A stretch of 64,000 nucleotides of DNA. It comes from Acanthopleura granulata (Eukaryota; Mollusca; Polyplacophora; Chitonida; Chitonidae). The translations under genes and the position numbers were made by a program. The stretch is taken from contig JABBOT010000080.1 of NCBI GenBank assembly GCA_016165875.1, positions 34,486,364 through 34,550,363 of the forward strand, given 5' to 3'. This document shows, in pieces, positions 1-13,127 of this stretch (within the stretch, counting starts at the first letter, position 1; every line of letters begins with the position of its first letter). The notes under the pieces are model-generated. The model did not search any database and was not told the origin of the DNA. It saw nothing but the letters and a program-made list of their open reading frames with translations.

Positions 1-1759
1 TAGGTCAGTCTGCAAGGTATATATTATACACCTTGGTCCAAGGTAACTCGCGTTGGTTGCATGAAAGCTGAGAAGAACCTAGGCAATTCTCAAGGAGTGT
101 ATTGATTTGGGGATTTTTCCATCAGATCGAAATCGTCCGTAGAACTGATAACACGATAACAGCAAGAGTCTATAGGTTAGGGGCGAAAACACATATTATT
201 ATTACGAGGAATAAAGCTACAAATTTGTTGTAAATGTAATTTGTGGCTTTTTTGTCCTAAGAATTGTCATCTTTCTATATAACCATAAAATTATTTGCAT
301 TACCATCCCAACAATATCTATGCGCTCCAATACAAGCCTACGTTTTTCACAGCTGCGTCGACAGCATAAGCAGTTCGGTGAATAACATTGCTCGTCAATA
401 GCAGGTAATTTATATCTTGTTACATATCATCAGTTTCGAGACTGTCGCGCAGAATCTCGCGAGAAGTTTCACAAAGACGTAAGTTTTAAAGGCATTTCAG
501 GTAGCTCTGTAGCCTTTAATTTTTTGAAACTAAAAACCGAATTTAAACTTTTGAAGTTAAAGGTTTAATTTTAAAATTAAAGGTAAGATTTTAAAATTAC
601 AGTTTAAATTTTAAAAGGACAAAGTGTATATTTGCTTTAAGATAAATGATACAGACAGGACCAAAAGGTGGCCTAAATGAACTTCGCATCCATCCGAGAT
701 CGCCATTCATCATGAGGCAGTGTAGAAATTTCAGTTGTTGGAAACTGTATTGAATGTTAAGCCAGGCTTAAATAATAACACGAGTTTCACCTTAAAACAA
801 CGTAAATGGGCCTTCAGTTTGTACTAATGTTAACACCTGACTTAAGCCTTAACACATCTCTGAATACTAAACCGTAACAAGCTATACATATTTCAAGTGC
901 TTCAAACATTTAGCTTGTTGATTGTCAGAAGGGTTAAACTCGTAAAATTTCCATTACTGGTAATTGTGTAATTCTCCTTCGATTTCAAAGGTTCGAGAAT
1001 GTTTTAAAAAGTCATTAAAACCTCGATATAATACGCATGCAGTTTTGTTTCCAAAGGTCCAAATTTTACTTGTTTTCACATAAAGATTGTTATATATTTC
1101 CCTTTTGAATTCAAATGATATTTAAATAACATTTAAATAACTTTTCATATATCTTAACTTAAATCTAAACTGCTTTCGTGGAGCCGGCCCCTGATGGTCT
1201 CTCGCTACTTGAGAATAAAACATTAAGCTCGCTGCGTGGAGTTCACATGCCACCCACTAGAATGATATACGTCATGAGCGGAAGTGTTCGCCAATAACTC
1301 GGCAAAAGACAGTTGCTTATATTCAGGTTTCCTCTGTCCATAAAATCGCCGCGATGCACTGTATACGTAAGCGAACAATTCCTTAGTGTGGCGCTAAACA
1401 ACAAATAAATAAAGATATAGGTAAATATACAATCGTTACAGACACTGGGCGTATAGAATCGAGACCAACACAAAATAAAAACAGTGTGTTTGGATTCGTC
1501 TGTAACACAGGAGGCGGAAATAAGCTCATTGCATCCAAACAACCGGGAATACCTACATACAGATTGGTTCTAAGCATTAAGTCCGACATTCGTATGCCAC
1601 CCACATACTCATGATACAAATTGGATAGCTCTTTGAGACCACTGTATGTCATTTACAGAGTGGGAATATATGTACTGTTTTATGTTTCCCTTCATGTCAG
1701 CTGGCTTGTCGAGCGATCGAGACGATTGTCCTTTATACACATATATATTATTTGACGCC
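1..1759. other. AT-rich non-coding stretch, no gene recognised
   Basis: Both strands carry only short open frames with no recognisable domain and frequent stops. Around 540-620 there is a degenerate AT-rich short repeat built on TTAAAGGTTTAATTTTAAAA-like units. Two related blocks near 1247 and 1595 both contain ATGCCACCCAC followed by an ATGATA-like stretch, suggesting a small duplicated segment. Nothing else can be supported. Confidence 0.5.
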
Positions 1760-1897
1760 ATCTGCCAGCAGCCTGTGGATGGTCGTAGGTTTCCCCCGGG
1801 GTCTGCCCGGTTTCCTCCCACCATAATGCTGGCCGCCGTCGTAAAAGTGAAATATTCTTGAGTACGGCGTAAAACACCGATCAATCAAAATAAATAC
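1760..1897 (+). mobile_element. tRNA-derived SINE, family A (3' part)
   Basis: Truncated copy of the commonest interspersed repeat in this window. The segment runs from CTGCCAGCAGCCTGTGGATG through GGTTTCCTCCCACCATAATG to CTTGAGTACGGCGTAAAACA and ends in an AAATAAATA-type tail. The tRNA-like head is missing or scrambled. Other copies, on both strands, occur at about 17.7, 19.0, 26.5, 42.6, 45.2 and 49.9 kb, which is the main evidence that it is mobile. Family name not assigned. Confidence 0.8.
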
Positions 1898-3858
1898 TGA
1901 CGTCATATTTTCTGAACATGAGGTGGCTAGTTCAAAACCGGTAGTGGTTCCTGTCAGTTTTCAGCACTATATACACCGCAAAGTTGAGACCTCGTTGGGA
2001 TTCACGGTTAAGAACCACCCAAAGGTGTCCAGTAAGATCCGACAACTGGGAAGTACTGGCTTTCAATTCCATGCGGGCAATGTACAGGCTACAGCGTACA
2101 GCGGTCATGAAAGTTGTGGCATGCACACTAGCTGCCCGCACTTTGCTACACATGTTCAATACCGCCCTCTTTAAAAGGCTTGCGTCGCTCTCTACGTTTG
2201 CTTTACAACTCTGACAACCACAGAAAGTTTTGTCCAGACATCTAAAACAACGCCAGTTTCACATGGTGATGAGGCAGGAAGTGATGTTGGAAAACACAAA
2301 CACTTTGTCTCAACCTCATAGATTGTATTAATACTTGATACATACGCATTATTTTATCTAAAATACGCAGAGCATGATTCTCGCGGACATCTAAACACTT
2401 TTTATTAAATAATGCTGATTGAAGTCGTGGCAGTGACGTAAAGCGAGTGTAGAAAGCCGCACATGCGCTGTTAGGAACGTTTTTTTTTTATATAATGTGG
2501 TGTGGAGAATCACAACTGCGCGACATATAGAGCGCGGATCCATTGCCATACACGCTGTATGGAACAGCCTTTGACTTAAAAAGATCCAGCCTCCAAAAGG
2601 TCGTATTTTCATGGAAGGAAACAATGACAAATGACAGCAGCGGATAAAAGGTTCACCGTTTTACTCATGTAAGTCGTAGAAAGCTGTATCACAATAAAAC
2701 AATATAGCGTCAACACAAGCCTAAAAAAGAAGGCATTGCAATTAGACCACACATGCACAGAGGTATTTACGTGTACTATGTATATAGTTTCTGTTGAAAA
2801 TCTGCAATACATGGTTAAGAAAACAAAACTGAAAATGCACTGGTTTTCTTGATACTTCAAATTATCTCTCAATATACATACATGACCTTTCAATAATATC
2901 TTAATCTAATAAATTTTAAAATACTCTCTATTTGTTCAGAACACATATAGTTTAGTTCTGTAGTAAGATGAAGAAACAGATAAATGTAGGCCTCGTATAC
3001 CCAGGCCAAATGAGAGAATGACAATATAGTCTTAATACGCATGGTTAAAGATGGTGAACTTTTCCTCCTGTAACGAAACAACTGCAAGCTGTTTCTTCTA
3101 TGTTCTTTTTTGATAATCAGAATTTCTCTACAGCTCCATGTGCGCATAAGAGAAAATTCGTCGATAAAATCCATAAACTTTAAGCGCAACACGTGACAGT
3201 CCTGAGACAGTGTCTACGTTGATAGAGTTAAAAACACACCTGGTATAGATAACAACACACCTGTCAAAACCTATAGAATAATCAAATAAGTTTGATTTCT
3301 GCATGAAAGGCTTTATGCATATCAAGCCTGCATGGATGTGACAATTGCGTCATGTATTCCCTGAATTGTGGACTAAAAACACAAAATGGTTAAAGAGATA
3401 CAAGATGTGCACGTACCCAACTTAAACTGTAAGGTATCAAACTGTGCAAACCTGGGTGTGATGTAACTTTTTTGTATCATCAGAAACAAGTAGTGGTCAA
3501 ACAAAACAGACAATACAAATAATAAACAGAGATTTCCACAGTCAAATGATAGAAGATAGCAAATACCAGAAATACTTTTCATGCAAAAGTTGATATGGGC
3601 AAGCCTCACGACGCTTTGGAATGTCATGGATCAGCATTGTTAACCTTACACCTGAACAGTATTCGTGGCATTTACTTCTTCTAACTGTTGCAGTACAATA
3701 CTCTTGGTATGTCTACTTTGGCAGGAGCGACCAATCTTCAAACACATAACGATGACCTTTGGAGAACGATTGCCAATTACTTCACTATTCACTGTATTCA
3801 CATAAATATATCACAGGCAGCATATATACAAGAGCTATACACAAGGGTCTACAAGAGA

Positions 3859-3861
<3 letters not shown>
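1898..3861. other. Non-coding stretch, no gene recognised
   Basis: Short unrelated open frames on both strands, none with a family pattern, splice-consistent neighbours or codon periodicity that I could see. No repeat recognised elsewhere in the window was found here. Confidence 0.45.

Positions 3862-3895
<34 letters not shown>
3862..3895. repeat. (TA)n microsatellite
   Basis: About 17 uninterrupted TA dinucleotides, followed by a short CACAGACACA tract. The Ile-Tyr runs in translations of this spot come from the repeat. Confidence 0.95.
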
Positions 3896-3902
<7 letters not shown>

Positions 3903-6900
3903 CACACCAAGCCATTGCGAGACACATCATATGGAGATAAATATCTGAGCAACTGGGCGATCAAAATCATCAGACGTCCACACAAGTGTTACCTGTCACT
4001 TCACTCTTGAATAACCAATAGATATTTTATGCCACACGAGAAATGATGAGAGGGAAAAAGAATGAGACGCGCAGCGAACAAACGCTTTCGGAGCCCGTTT
4101 GAACTGGCCGCTACAACCACAACGTCAGCACTCGGTAAAACCACCAACCATGTTTAAGAACGTCACTTTTATAAACTGTATACAATGGGGAAGTTTCGAG
4201 TTCGAACTCTTTTGTCGCAGGAGGTAAAAAGAGTTCAACTGTCTCATGTGACTTGGCATAATGTCATGCAATTTTGTTGACTTTAATTTACCGATCACCT
4301 GCCTTGTTAGGGAGGCGCAAACGACCCCTCCTTCAATCAGGGGCATCTTAAATTAAAACACTTCCAGTTCCTTAAATCTTCCTATTGTACCTCTAGTCTT
4401 AATAATTTTTTTGGAAACTTTTCTTATACGCCCATGTTATAGTAAATGTAATCAGATATACTTGAATAACATTTTTGACACGTCACATTGTACAGTTGGG
4501 CTTTTCTTGCCTTTAGCAATAAGCTTTCGAACTAGAAACTCCCTTATTTCCAGTGGACGCACGACGTTGTGGGATGCAGTTAGTCTTGTTTGTCTGGTAC
4601 AGGACTCACTGATAACATGTATAATGCATGTATAACAGGAAAATATTAGGTTGCACTGCAGTTAATTACATTATAGATTATACAACACGTGAAAGTAAAG
4701 TAAGTCATACACAAGAAAATTCATGCACTGAAGAACCCTGTAACTGAACACATTCGTACTCACTCACTCACTAGCATCGTATCCGTGTAGGTAATTTAGA
4801 CAACTATATTTTGATTCTGGCTTTCAAATACTATACTGGCCTATGCCTATTGAAAGGCTTACAAAATCTGCCAATTCATATCCGTATATATAACCTGCAT
4901 GCGATTTAAGCATTAACTTTCGCCTAGATCGACGTGCTTTATACGACATACTATGCACGAGGTATATAGGCCTACTGTTAATTCTGGGATTCTGAGAAAA
5001 TGCGCTGCAGTAGCTTGTATGAGTGGCGTTCTTTTGCCTACAGAATCATTAGATATTGTGCTGCTTGCCTCATGATGCCTAACTATTACGCATACATGGA
5101 ATAAGCCCTGTGCCATTACTGCATTTTTTCAAATATGTATTAATTTACGTGCTTTACGGTATCGGTAAGGCGATGGTCCAAATGTCCCTGTGATGACGAA
5201 AGTCACAAATAACCAATCTCATTAATCTAGTTTAATTTCTCGCCGACAGAATTAAGTACTGATGTGTTGATCACCTCAAACTGGCTGGCCATCTGAAACA
5301 CGTGGCACAGAACCTGCTTGCCTCCACCTCTTGAAGATGTACACCCGAGTTAAACGTGTAGGCGATAGGCTCATCTGGGGTTTGCGTGGAAATCACATGT
5401 ACGCGGAAGTGTTTGTACAATGATATGCGACTGGCCCACTGTTACGTGACAACATATCATACCATGTCGTCACCCATATGCTTTTGAACTTTGGCACATA
5501 AAAACACGTAGAATTTCCCCTGCCACGAGTAAAAATTACCTATTTATACTTTGTGTATATGTATCTAATGTATCAGTGTGTATGATTCGAAAATTTTATC
5601 GGGTTGTCTTCCTAATCGAAGTGGGAAAGCAAATCTTAAGGAAGGGCAATACAAGGCAAAGTGTGTACCGTTATGTCAAGAGCCCATATCACGGCAACAC
5701 TTGCTGACCTATACGAACACAGAGCTAAGTACCAAGGACAGAGTTGTACATGTACAATCGTACTGGAGTATGATAATCCACTGTCTCTAAAACCGCGGAG
5801 CAGTAAGATTTTCTGTTCAATCAATCCCAGTGTGGATACCAGGAATTCTATATAAGTACACTTGAAGTGTACGCCTGTGAACACCAAAGCGCCATGGATC
5901 AGGTAAATCCTCGTGGCAATTTCATACAGGTGCCATACACCTTAACACAATAACAGAAGATACCTGAAGTTATGAGTAACATGCAGGAATTTGCATACAC
6001 TATTCGTCAAATTGTAACTAACGAGAGAAAAGTGCACAGTTTATATAGGTATGTGTGTCACTTCGTCGAACTTTCACTCGCACAGCCGTCGCGCACCGTT
6101 TAACACGCACCCGTTGTGAATAAGTACACACAAATCATCTATTGCATCATCCGTCTGTTCCAACATGGTCACATTCTTGTACAATTAAAACAAGAAACGA
6201 TAAATATCTAACAAAGTCAACAAATCCGTCCCCCAAAAGCAGGGGCAATGGATGGGTACGAAAGACTATTCAAAGGTGGAGTACATAGTCAGGAGGCTCA
6301 TTAAACAATGTGATATCTGGGAGGAAGAAAACAAACCTAACTTTGCATGTTAGAACCTGTGCCAGATTCTAGGGTATCCAATTGTTCTGGGGGTTCCACT
6401 CCCATCCTATTATAGGTGTATATATATATATACATATTTATATAAAAAACATCGACACGTGGATGCACCAGTTGCTTTTCCTACCCACGTGTTCGCCATG
6501 CTCTGAGCTTCAGACGTACACGTTATGTGCACGCGTTGGAATCAACAGCTCCCAGCACGTCGCTGGCGCGCTGTTAAAACCAGGTATAACCATACACGCA
6601 TCTGTATATAATACATGCACAAGTTAACGGCCAATGGCAAGAAGGGCAAGAGGTCAAATATCAGAGGCAATTAATAATGCACACCACTCAGTGGTTCATG
6701 GAGCGGCCGTGATGCTGCAGGAAGGGAATCGTCTGAACAGACCAGACCAGTAGCTCATTCGACGTTTCATGCCATTCAGCAGAAGGTCCGTGGATAGACC
6801 CCAGTATGCATATAACAGCTTGACACAACCACCTATTGGTAGCCAGTGACCATGGATGACTAAAAGTTCAGGCGAAACGGATGGACAACGGCCAAGAATC

Positions 6901-8090
6901 GCGCATGGAGATATTCCAGCCACGCTGCGTGTGAATCTCCTCCGTGACCCTAAACATATAATAGTTTTACACCTGGTCCTATATCCGTATCCCCCCCACC
7001 CCCGTCACAACTAACAACTCACGGTCCCTCCGTTGATAATACCTACACCCGTGCACAAGCATGGCCAATTTAACACGTGTGTACACTTCGGCCGTAATAT
7101 TTGACTTATACCAGAGCTGGGATATACATATTTCTTCCATTTTAAGGCTTGCATTCCTTTTCTCAACTTTCATATAGATCTATGTTACATAACTTCCTTC
7201 TTTTGGCTTCTGACACCGTCTACATAAATATCCTTTTTTGCGCTGTTAATTTTCGTCATTTCTGCAATCAGTCCAACACCTTTCATACCCCGGTCACATT
7301 ACTTCCTCCATGGGCGAACCAGACCTACACACAGTCCTCTCTCTACCATATTGATCGCCCCTTGCACTCTAGCTATACTAATATCATCTACACCACTCGA
7401 CACACACAGGCACACTTGTAGACGAGACCAGACGGTTGGATGCAGGCATCTGTCAAAAGTTCGTCAGGATGACATCATCACGTCCCAAATACCGTGGCAC
7501 CATCCCCTGTGCGAAGTTACCAACCGCTTGAAGAGTATACATGTGGTGCATAGCACTTTATATATATACATATCTGTACCACATGTGCTTCAGTCAACGC
7601 TCTTTTATGCGAATGTAAGCAACAGATTCATCATTCGTATCTATATACTTTACATCGCTAGTCCTTAAATATACATAACCAGATGTGTGGCTTTTTTAAT
7701 ATAAACCGTATTACACAACCTACTTCAGAATCATTCCTCTAATACTCTAATAACACAGCTTGATTTTGATCACAAGACCTCTGTAATTTACCTCTTACTA
7801 ACTAATGGACTGATGTTATAGAGTGATATATACATAATGACACGATATATATTATAAATAAGAAACTCTAATTTTATATAATAAAATTTTGTATAATTTA
7901 TATACACAGATAACGAGGCAAATATATGTGACTTAGTAAAATCGAAACATATCTTTTTAAAACTCTAAAAAAACCCTAAAAAACAAAACCTAAAAAAAAA
8001 AAGATAAAAAAAAAACAAAAAAACAACCCAAAACACCGCACTGGCCTTGTACTGACTTCTGGGGGGAAAACTTGGATGACTTTTTGCTGT
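3896..8090. other. Non-coding stretch, no gene recognised
   Basis: Only short, unrelated open frames are present. The right end (7960-8030) is an A-rich tract with CCCTAAAAAA-like interruptions. This lies just beyond the 3' end of the minus-strand PPP1R3 gene, so some of it may be downstream flank of that transcript. Confidence 0.4.
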
Positions 8091-8217
8091 ATGTACTTAC
8101 ACAGCGGCCACATACCTCCAAGCAGCATTGAGCAAAGTCCAATTTGTTAACAACTAATTATAAATACATACTTTATCAGAAAGTAATATACTTCCAACAT
8201 GAAAGCACTGCTTTTTG

Positions 8218-8223
8218 TTTATT
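8218..8223 (-). promoter_or_regulatory. Candidate poly(A) signal of the PPP1R3 gene
   Basis: AATAAA on the minus strand about 50 bases past the stop codon of the PPP1R3-like gene. It would give a very short 3' UTR. Position and sequence are the only evidence. Confidence 0.45.
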
Positions 8224-8273
8224 TTACGTCACCTACAATTCAGGTGTTCGAAAAATGCCAACTTGTAAGGATG

Positions 8274-9809
8274 TCATAAGAAATGCATCCAGGAATTATC
8301 GATTTCAGACGGTACGGTTTTCGCGTAACAAACGAAGACATAGTTCTGACCTCCGTTGCTGTCCCAGTACTGAGTGTCGTTTACCCAGTAAGAAATAGCG
8401 AACTCCATCTTGGAACCGACAGTGAAGTTACCTGGAGCAACGATACTGAAAGAAAATCTGTCCGTCGGTCCGTCGCAAGAGTTCTGAACGTAAGAGGCGG
8501 CTATATCGTAAAAACTTTCCCAGCCGTTTACCGTATACCGAATGCGCACTGCTTTGTGGAATCCTATATTGGACACACGTACAAATCCGGTGATGGTGAG
8601 GTCTGTGACCACGGCGTTCTCCAAACACACCTTCTGGTCGAGAACTTTTCTGATGAAAGTGTGGGAAGCGCCGGGCTGGGGAAACGTAATGGCTAGGTAC
8701 ACACTACCTTGAGTCTTCCGGTCTTCCCCCAAGCCGACTTGTAGGTCTTTCATGGCAGAAGCTGGGATTTTCGGAGGGGAATCCAAGTTTAAAATGTGAC
8801 GCACAGATTCCAGATCCAATCCCATGGCGTCTGCAAATCTAACAACCTTCTTCCTGTGTGGAGTTCCAGGTGGCGTTTTGTTCGTCTTCAGCGAACGCGA
8901 CTTTCGCAGCTCAGATTTGGAAAAATTGAATTCTCGGTCTTCATAGAGAACTGGACTGTCAGTTCCCATCAAATCAAAGATGGATTTTTCGGATCCCGCT
9001 TCTGCTAATGGCACGTCATTAATAGCTATTTTCAGATCAAGAGGATCGTGAATTTTTTTTACTGGATCAGCCTTTTTCTTCCCGGTTACAGTAGCCCTTT
9101 CAGTCAGTGCTTCTGTGACCGATTCAGTTTGTTTTGGCTTTATGGTAACATCAGCTGATTCAGTCGTTGCTTCTGAGACCACTTCACTTTGTTTCGGCAT
9201 TTCCATCACATCTGCTGATTCAGTTATTGCTTCTGTAACCGTTTCATTTTTTTTTGGCTTTTCGGTCACACCGGCTGAATTAGAATTTGTCATGGCTTCT
9301 ACGACTGCTTGGCTTAATTCGGCATTCACCTTGTCCTTGGCTAGTAATTCATCCTCGTCCGGGCTATTGATGGAATCGACTGCGAAGTCATCACTGCAAA
9401 ATGACCGTGCACCAACGGTCTCGCTGTCAAGAGAATCCAAGTCATCCAGCATGTTTAGGAAAACACCTTCCTCACTATCCCCGGTGTCTGAGGAGGAGGT
9501 TTGCCGGGAACAATCCGGTCCGGAAATAGAGAATTCTCGCAGAGTTTCTGCGGCTGAGTGAACTGCGGAGCTCTGCATGTCTGTCATTATCAGCCTACGA
9601 ATGTCACGGTGACTTTGAAGGCTCTGGAAATGCGCAAACTGCTGGTCGCTGTCACAATTCTGGGGATTATGTACAAAATTAGCACTCACGCTGAAATAAT
9701 CCAGCTGGTTATCTTCAGCGTAGGAAAGGTTTCTAGGGAGATACCGGCTAAAATCTTCCTTACCGTGTGCCTGGGGTATCCACACTCCCACACTCTGAAC
9801 AATCGACAT
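8274..9809 (-). CDS. PPP1R3-type glycogen-targeting regulatory subunit of protein phosphatase 1
   Basis: Predicted to tether PP1 catalytic subunit to glycogen so that glycogen synthase and phosphorylase are dephosphorylated, promoting glycogen storage. The 511-residue protein is read in one uninterrupted exon. An acidic, Ser-rich N-terminal half is followed by three 20-residue Thr/Glu/Lys-rich repeats (about 181-240), a basic patch, and a PP1-docking RVxF motif, KVVRF, at about 321-325. A CBM21 domain spans about 370-495 and contains the glycogen-contact block WVNDTQYWDSNGGQNY at 475-490. The chosen ATG (9809) is preceded by an in-frame TGA 36 bases upstream; a GTG directly before it is not needed. 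Vertebrate PPP1R3B/C/D/G are also encoded by a single coding exon but are mostly shorter, so the long N-terminal half is notable. I cannot assign it to one vertebrate paralogue. Domain identity is secure; paralogue is open. Confidence 0.93.
   Translation of the reverse strand: MSIVQSVGVWIPQAHGKEDFSRYLPRNLSYAEDNQLDYFSVSANFVHNPQNCDSDQQFAHFQSLQSHRDIRRLIMTDMQSSAVHSAAETLREFSISGPDCSRQTSSSDTGDSEEGVFLNMLDDLDSLDSETVGARSFCSDDFAVDSINSPDEDELLAKDKVNAELSQAVVEAMTNSNSAGVTEKPKKNETVTEAITESADVMEMPKQSEVVSEATTESADVTIKPKQTESVTEALTERATVTGKKKADPVKKIHDPLDLKIAINDVPLAEAGSEKSIFDLMGTDSPVLYEDREFNFSKSELRKSRSLKTNKTPPGTPHRKKVVRFADAMGLDLESVRHILNLDSPPKIPASAMKDLQVGLGEDRKTQGSVYLAITFPQPGASHTFIRKVLDQKVCLENAVVTDLTITGFVRVSNIGFHKAVRIRYTVNGWESFYDIAASYVQNSCDGPTDRFSFSIVAPGNFTVGSKMEFAISYWVNDTQYWDSNGGQNYVFVCYAKTVPSEIDNSWMHFL
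9090..9269 (-). repeat. Three 60-bp repeats inside the PPP1R3-like coding region
   Basis: Three consecutive degenerate 60-bp units encode residues about 181-240, patterned V-T-x-K-P-K-x-x-E-x-V-T-E-A-x-T-E-S-A-D. The length is a multiple of three, so the frame is kept. The opposite strand is also open across this block because of the biased composition; that is not taken as a gene. Confidence 0.8.
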
Positions 9810-10520
9810 CACTCTCTGAACACGCTCCTCTGTTCTCCTTCGTCAGATGATGGGGATGCCAACTGATAGCACCCTGACCGATCCCGGCACAGCAAGACCC
9901 TGATGTAGTAAATGTTAGGTACATGGTTAGTTTTTATATTAATTTCACGTGGACATGAGAAATTGACATGAGAACAGTCCACGAAACTCCGCCTATTTTG
10001 CCCTAGATAGCTTCAACTGTTGTTAACGTTAGCTATTGGTCTCAAGGTCAAAAGTTCTCGCAGGATCCAGTAGGCCCTCCTCAGTGTCACCGCGTCGTGG
10101 ATACCGCTGCCTGTTCCGACTTCAGTTCAGCTCTCCCGCGTTCCTAGCCGCTCTAACCGTCCACTGAGGTCTGCTACGAGTCCTTCCTTCGTCTTCTTAA
10201 AACACCAAACAATTTTGAAGGTGAAAACGGACGTCCTTGACGGCAAACCTCGCTCCTCATTACGATCGATAGAAAATAGGAAAGTAACCCCCAAGTCAAC
10301 TCTTTGACGTCATAAATGGGACGGGAACGCCCCCTCGCTCCTGTTAGGGCTGAACCAACGGAGGAGCTATGCGGTGACGCTTGATAGTAAACAATCCCAC
10401 GTGGTATGCAGTGTACGCATTGAGCTGGGAGGTGCTTATGTGTGAGTGATAACTCGCCCAACAAAAGCTCAGGAAGCGCAATTTTATACTCTTTCATAAT
10501 TTGCGATCTCACTTGCGACT
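9810..10520 (-). promoter_or_regulatory. Likely 5' region and promoter of the PPP1R3-like gene
   Basis: This stretch immediately upstream of the start codon is richer in C+G and CpG than its surroundings. It contains two CACGTG E-boxes (9946-9951 and 10398-10403) and an inverted CCAAT box (ATTGG near 10034). An open frame of about 110 codons on the minus strand (10174-10512) has no recognised domain and is taken as chance. No TATA box or initiator was established, so the placement is inference from position and composition. Confidence 0.4.
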
Positions 10521-13080
10521 AGTTTCAACACTTAGGACATTACCTATTAAAACTGGTTATTTTATTGAACTAAGTAGAATTCTGAAAACAGTGTTCATGC
10601 AGCGAACCAAATCTGTTAAATCATACTTCACAACAACTTACCCCACTTCAACTGAAGCGTGTCAGCACATTGTACAGTATTAACCTCAGTTCTCCGCTCA
10701 GTTCATAACCTTACAATGTAAACAATGACGTAATCCCTCACATTTCATAATACAATGAAAAGGTTACACAGACTACAACCTACAATAACACACCAAATGC
10801 TGGTCTCCATTGCATCATTCCTGTTTTCCTTTAAACACAAACTTACTAATAATCATTCTCACCTGCAAAGTTGAGGCGCTCTCTCTTGTGAGCCTTAATA
10901 CTTCACCTAAAATTACCAATTTTGGAAGACCTATTTCAGGTATATTAAAATCATCAAATAAAAATTTAAAAAAAAAAAAAAAAAAAAACCCCAAAACATG
11001 GTAACTAATACACACAAAAATGTTTTTTTGAATATCAGCATAAGTGGCATCCTGATCTGTTCTTAAACCAGTTGTAATCCGAGATAAGCTAATGGTTCTT
11101 TTGAAGTAACTTTACTGTTTCTGACGCTACAATACAGTCTAACCCTGACACATACTGCGTCACTCGCACAATTTGTGACGCAGGAGCAACCCAGATATTT
11201 CAGATTTGAATAGCAATATTGGTGGAGGGGATAGTAAAAAACATTGGACATCAATTTCTGTCGTATCCCTAAACTGTGATCCTTTGCTGCATGTGAATCA
11301 CGTCCTTTCCTCCCACTGTGGGTTACAGCCAGGTGTGATTATGCTATGGATTTCTGAAGTGAAACACTTATCCTCTCAATCATTGTGACAACATTATCCA
11401 TTTTGTGAAATACATACAACACAAAGCATGTGTATCAGCAAAAATTCTTTATTAAATCTTCATTAAATCTGCCATAAAGTCTCATACCCATGGACATTCC
11501 TTCACTTGACACTGGCTTGCATTCTGTTTGTGATATTTCAAAAAAACAAATGTGTGACAAAAAGCCATATTCTCCCTGTTCTCAATCATGAATAATTATA
11601 TACCCTTCATACACTCACAATATCTAAATGTTCACTCCTAAGCAAAATACATACATATACATACACATACACAAATACATACACATACACAAATATATAC
11701 TCATAGGTGTAATATGAGACAAAGACAAAGTACAGTAATTACTACACAGATGTCATGTCATAACTTTCTTTGCCAACAATTGAGGAGTGGGGAAACTGTT
11801 GCGACAGCTGCTGGTCATTTTAACTATAATTATCTGTAAAATACATTGACTTAAAATGTTTGGATTAAAAATGTTTAGATCAGTCTGGAAGCCGACATAC
11901 ACAGTCTGAAAGCAGGCTGTACATCTTGCAACATGTCGCATTGCAAATATAATAACTAATGATGTCATGTGATAATTTTCACATGTTCAAAGTTGAAAGA
12001 AAATTTAGAAAATTTTTGACAACTTCAGAGAGAAAATCTGGGGTGCAATATGTTAGCAAAGAAAATGTGGTTTGTCAGGTGGTCTTCAATGTCCATTAAA
12101 AAATGAAATACTAGACATATGTGTTTTAGCACAAAGAGAAGTTGTGATTGCACAGCAAAGTACTGAACATGACATGATAAAGACATTTTTCTTTTGTTTC
12201 AGACAAACAGACAAGCAATATTTAAAGACAAATGCATCAATTTGTGTCACATTTAAAAAAACCCTGAGATGATCTATTCTTTTGTTCTATACAACAACCA
12301 AACTCCTTTCATATGTAAATGTAAAATGTATTTCACATGTACTAGCAGACGGCTACTATAACTCACTGCCAAAAACTAAAGAACTAAAATACCGTGCCAT
12401 GTTCTTTTTACAGGCTTCAAAAATCAAAGCAACAAAAACATTTTATCAGTTTGACTCTTGACAAAATAGATAAAGCAGATGTTTACTCTACTTACATGAA
12501 TCTATGTTGTAATATGGTGTACCACAGCAAAACAGCATTTTTACCTGATTTCAGATCACTGCTTTTGGGCTCCTCTATCCCACCTAAAATGTCTTTTCAT
12601 TCTATGTTTTTTTAACATTATTATAAGACTCTAAGAAAATGTAATTTTTGAGACTCTAAATTACACTCTAAAAAGGCTGGAAGTGCACCTGAGATGAATT
12701 TTTGACCCATTGTTTCAAATTTACTAAAGGAGTGGTGTAATTTTCACTTGTTCCAAACCTCTCACTACATAGTTTCTACTTACTCAAGATTAATTTATCA
12801 TGATTAAAAAGTTTTAGTGAAATGGGGACTAGCCCGCATGAATTGCAACTTTCCTGACCAGGATTAGTTCTATTTGATTCTATACATGTACATGAAAACA
12901 AAGAGTACATGTGACAGTAGTTCACACCTGGTGATCAGCCAGCACACTTAATGCCACAAAGCACCATAACAATCACTCTGCACTGCAAGACAGACACACA
13001 CGATATTTCCATTACACACAACAACAGATTCTCCGCAATCAAATCAGGCTGTTTTGTAGTTAATCACGCACATTTCCACT
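10521..13080. other. AT-rich non-coding stretch
   Basis: Contains a run of about 21 A at 10968-10988, an ACATACAC-rich short-repeat patch near 11645-11700, and otherwise unremarkable AT-rich DNA. No exon with a family pattern was found on either strand. It is either intergenic or part of the unresolved last intron of LYRM4. Confidence 0.4.
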
Positions 13081-13127
13081 GCTGTGTCTGTAGACTTGGG
13101 GGTTACAATGTCGCATGGAGCACTGCT

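Noticed and set aside
7960..8030. A-rich tract with CCCTAAAA units as interstitial telomere-like repeat
   Set aside because: Units are irregular and do not keep a TTAGGG/CCCTAA period.
9115..9561. 148-codon plus-strand frame opposite the PPP1R3-like gene
   Set aside because: Antisense shadow of a Ser/Glu/Thr-rich coding region; no domain of its own.
10174..10512. 112-codon minus-strand frame upstream of the PPP1R3-like gene
   Set aside because: No recognisable domain and no conserved neighbour. It lies in a CpG-bearing upstream region where stops are fewer by chance.
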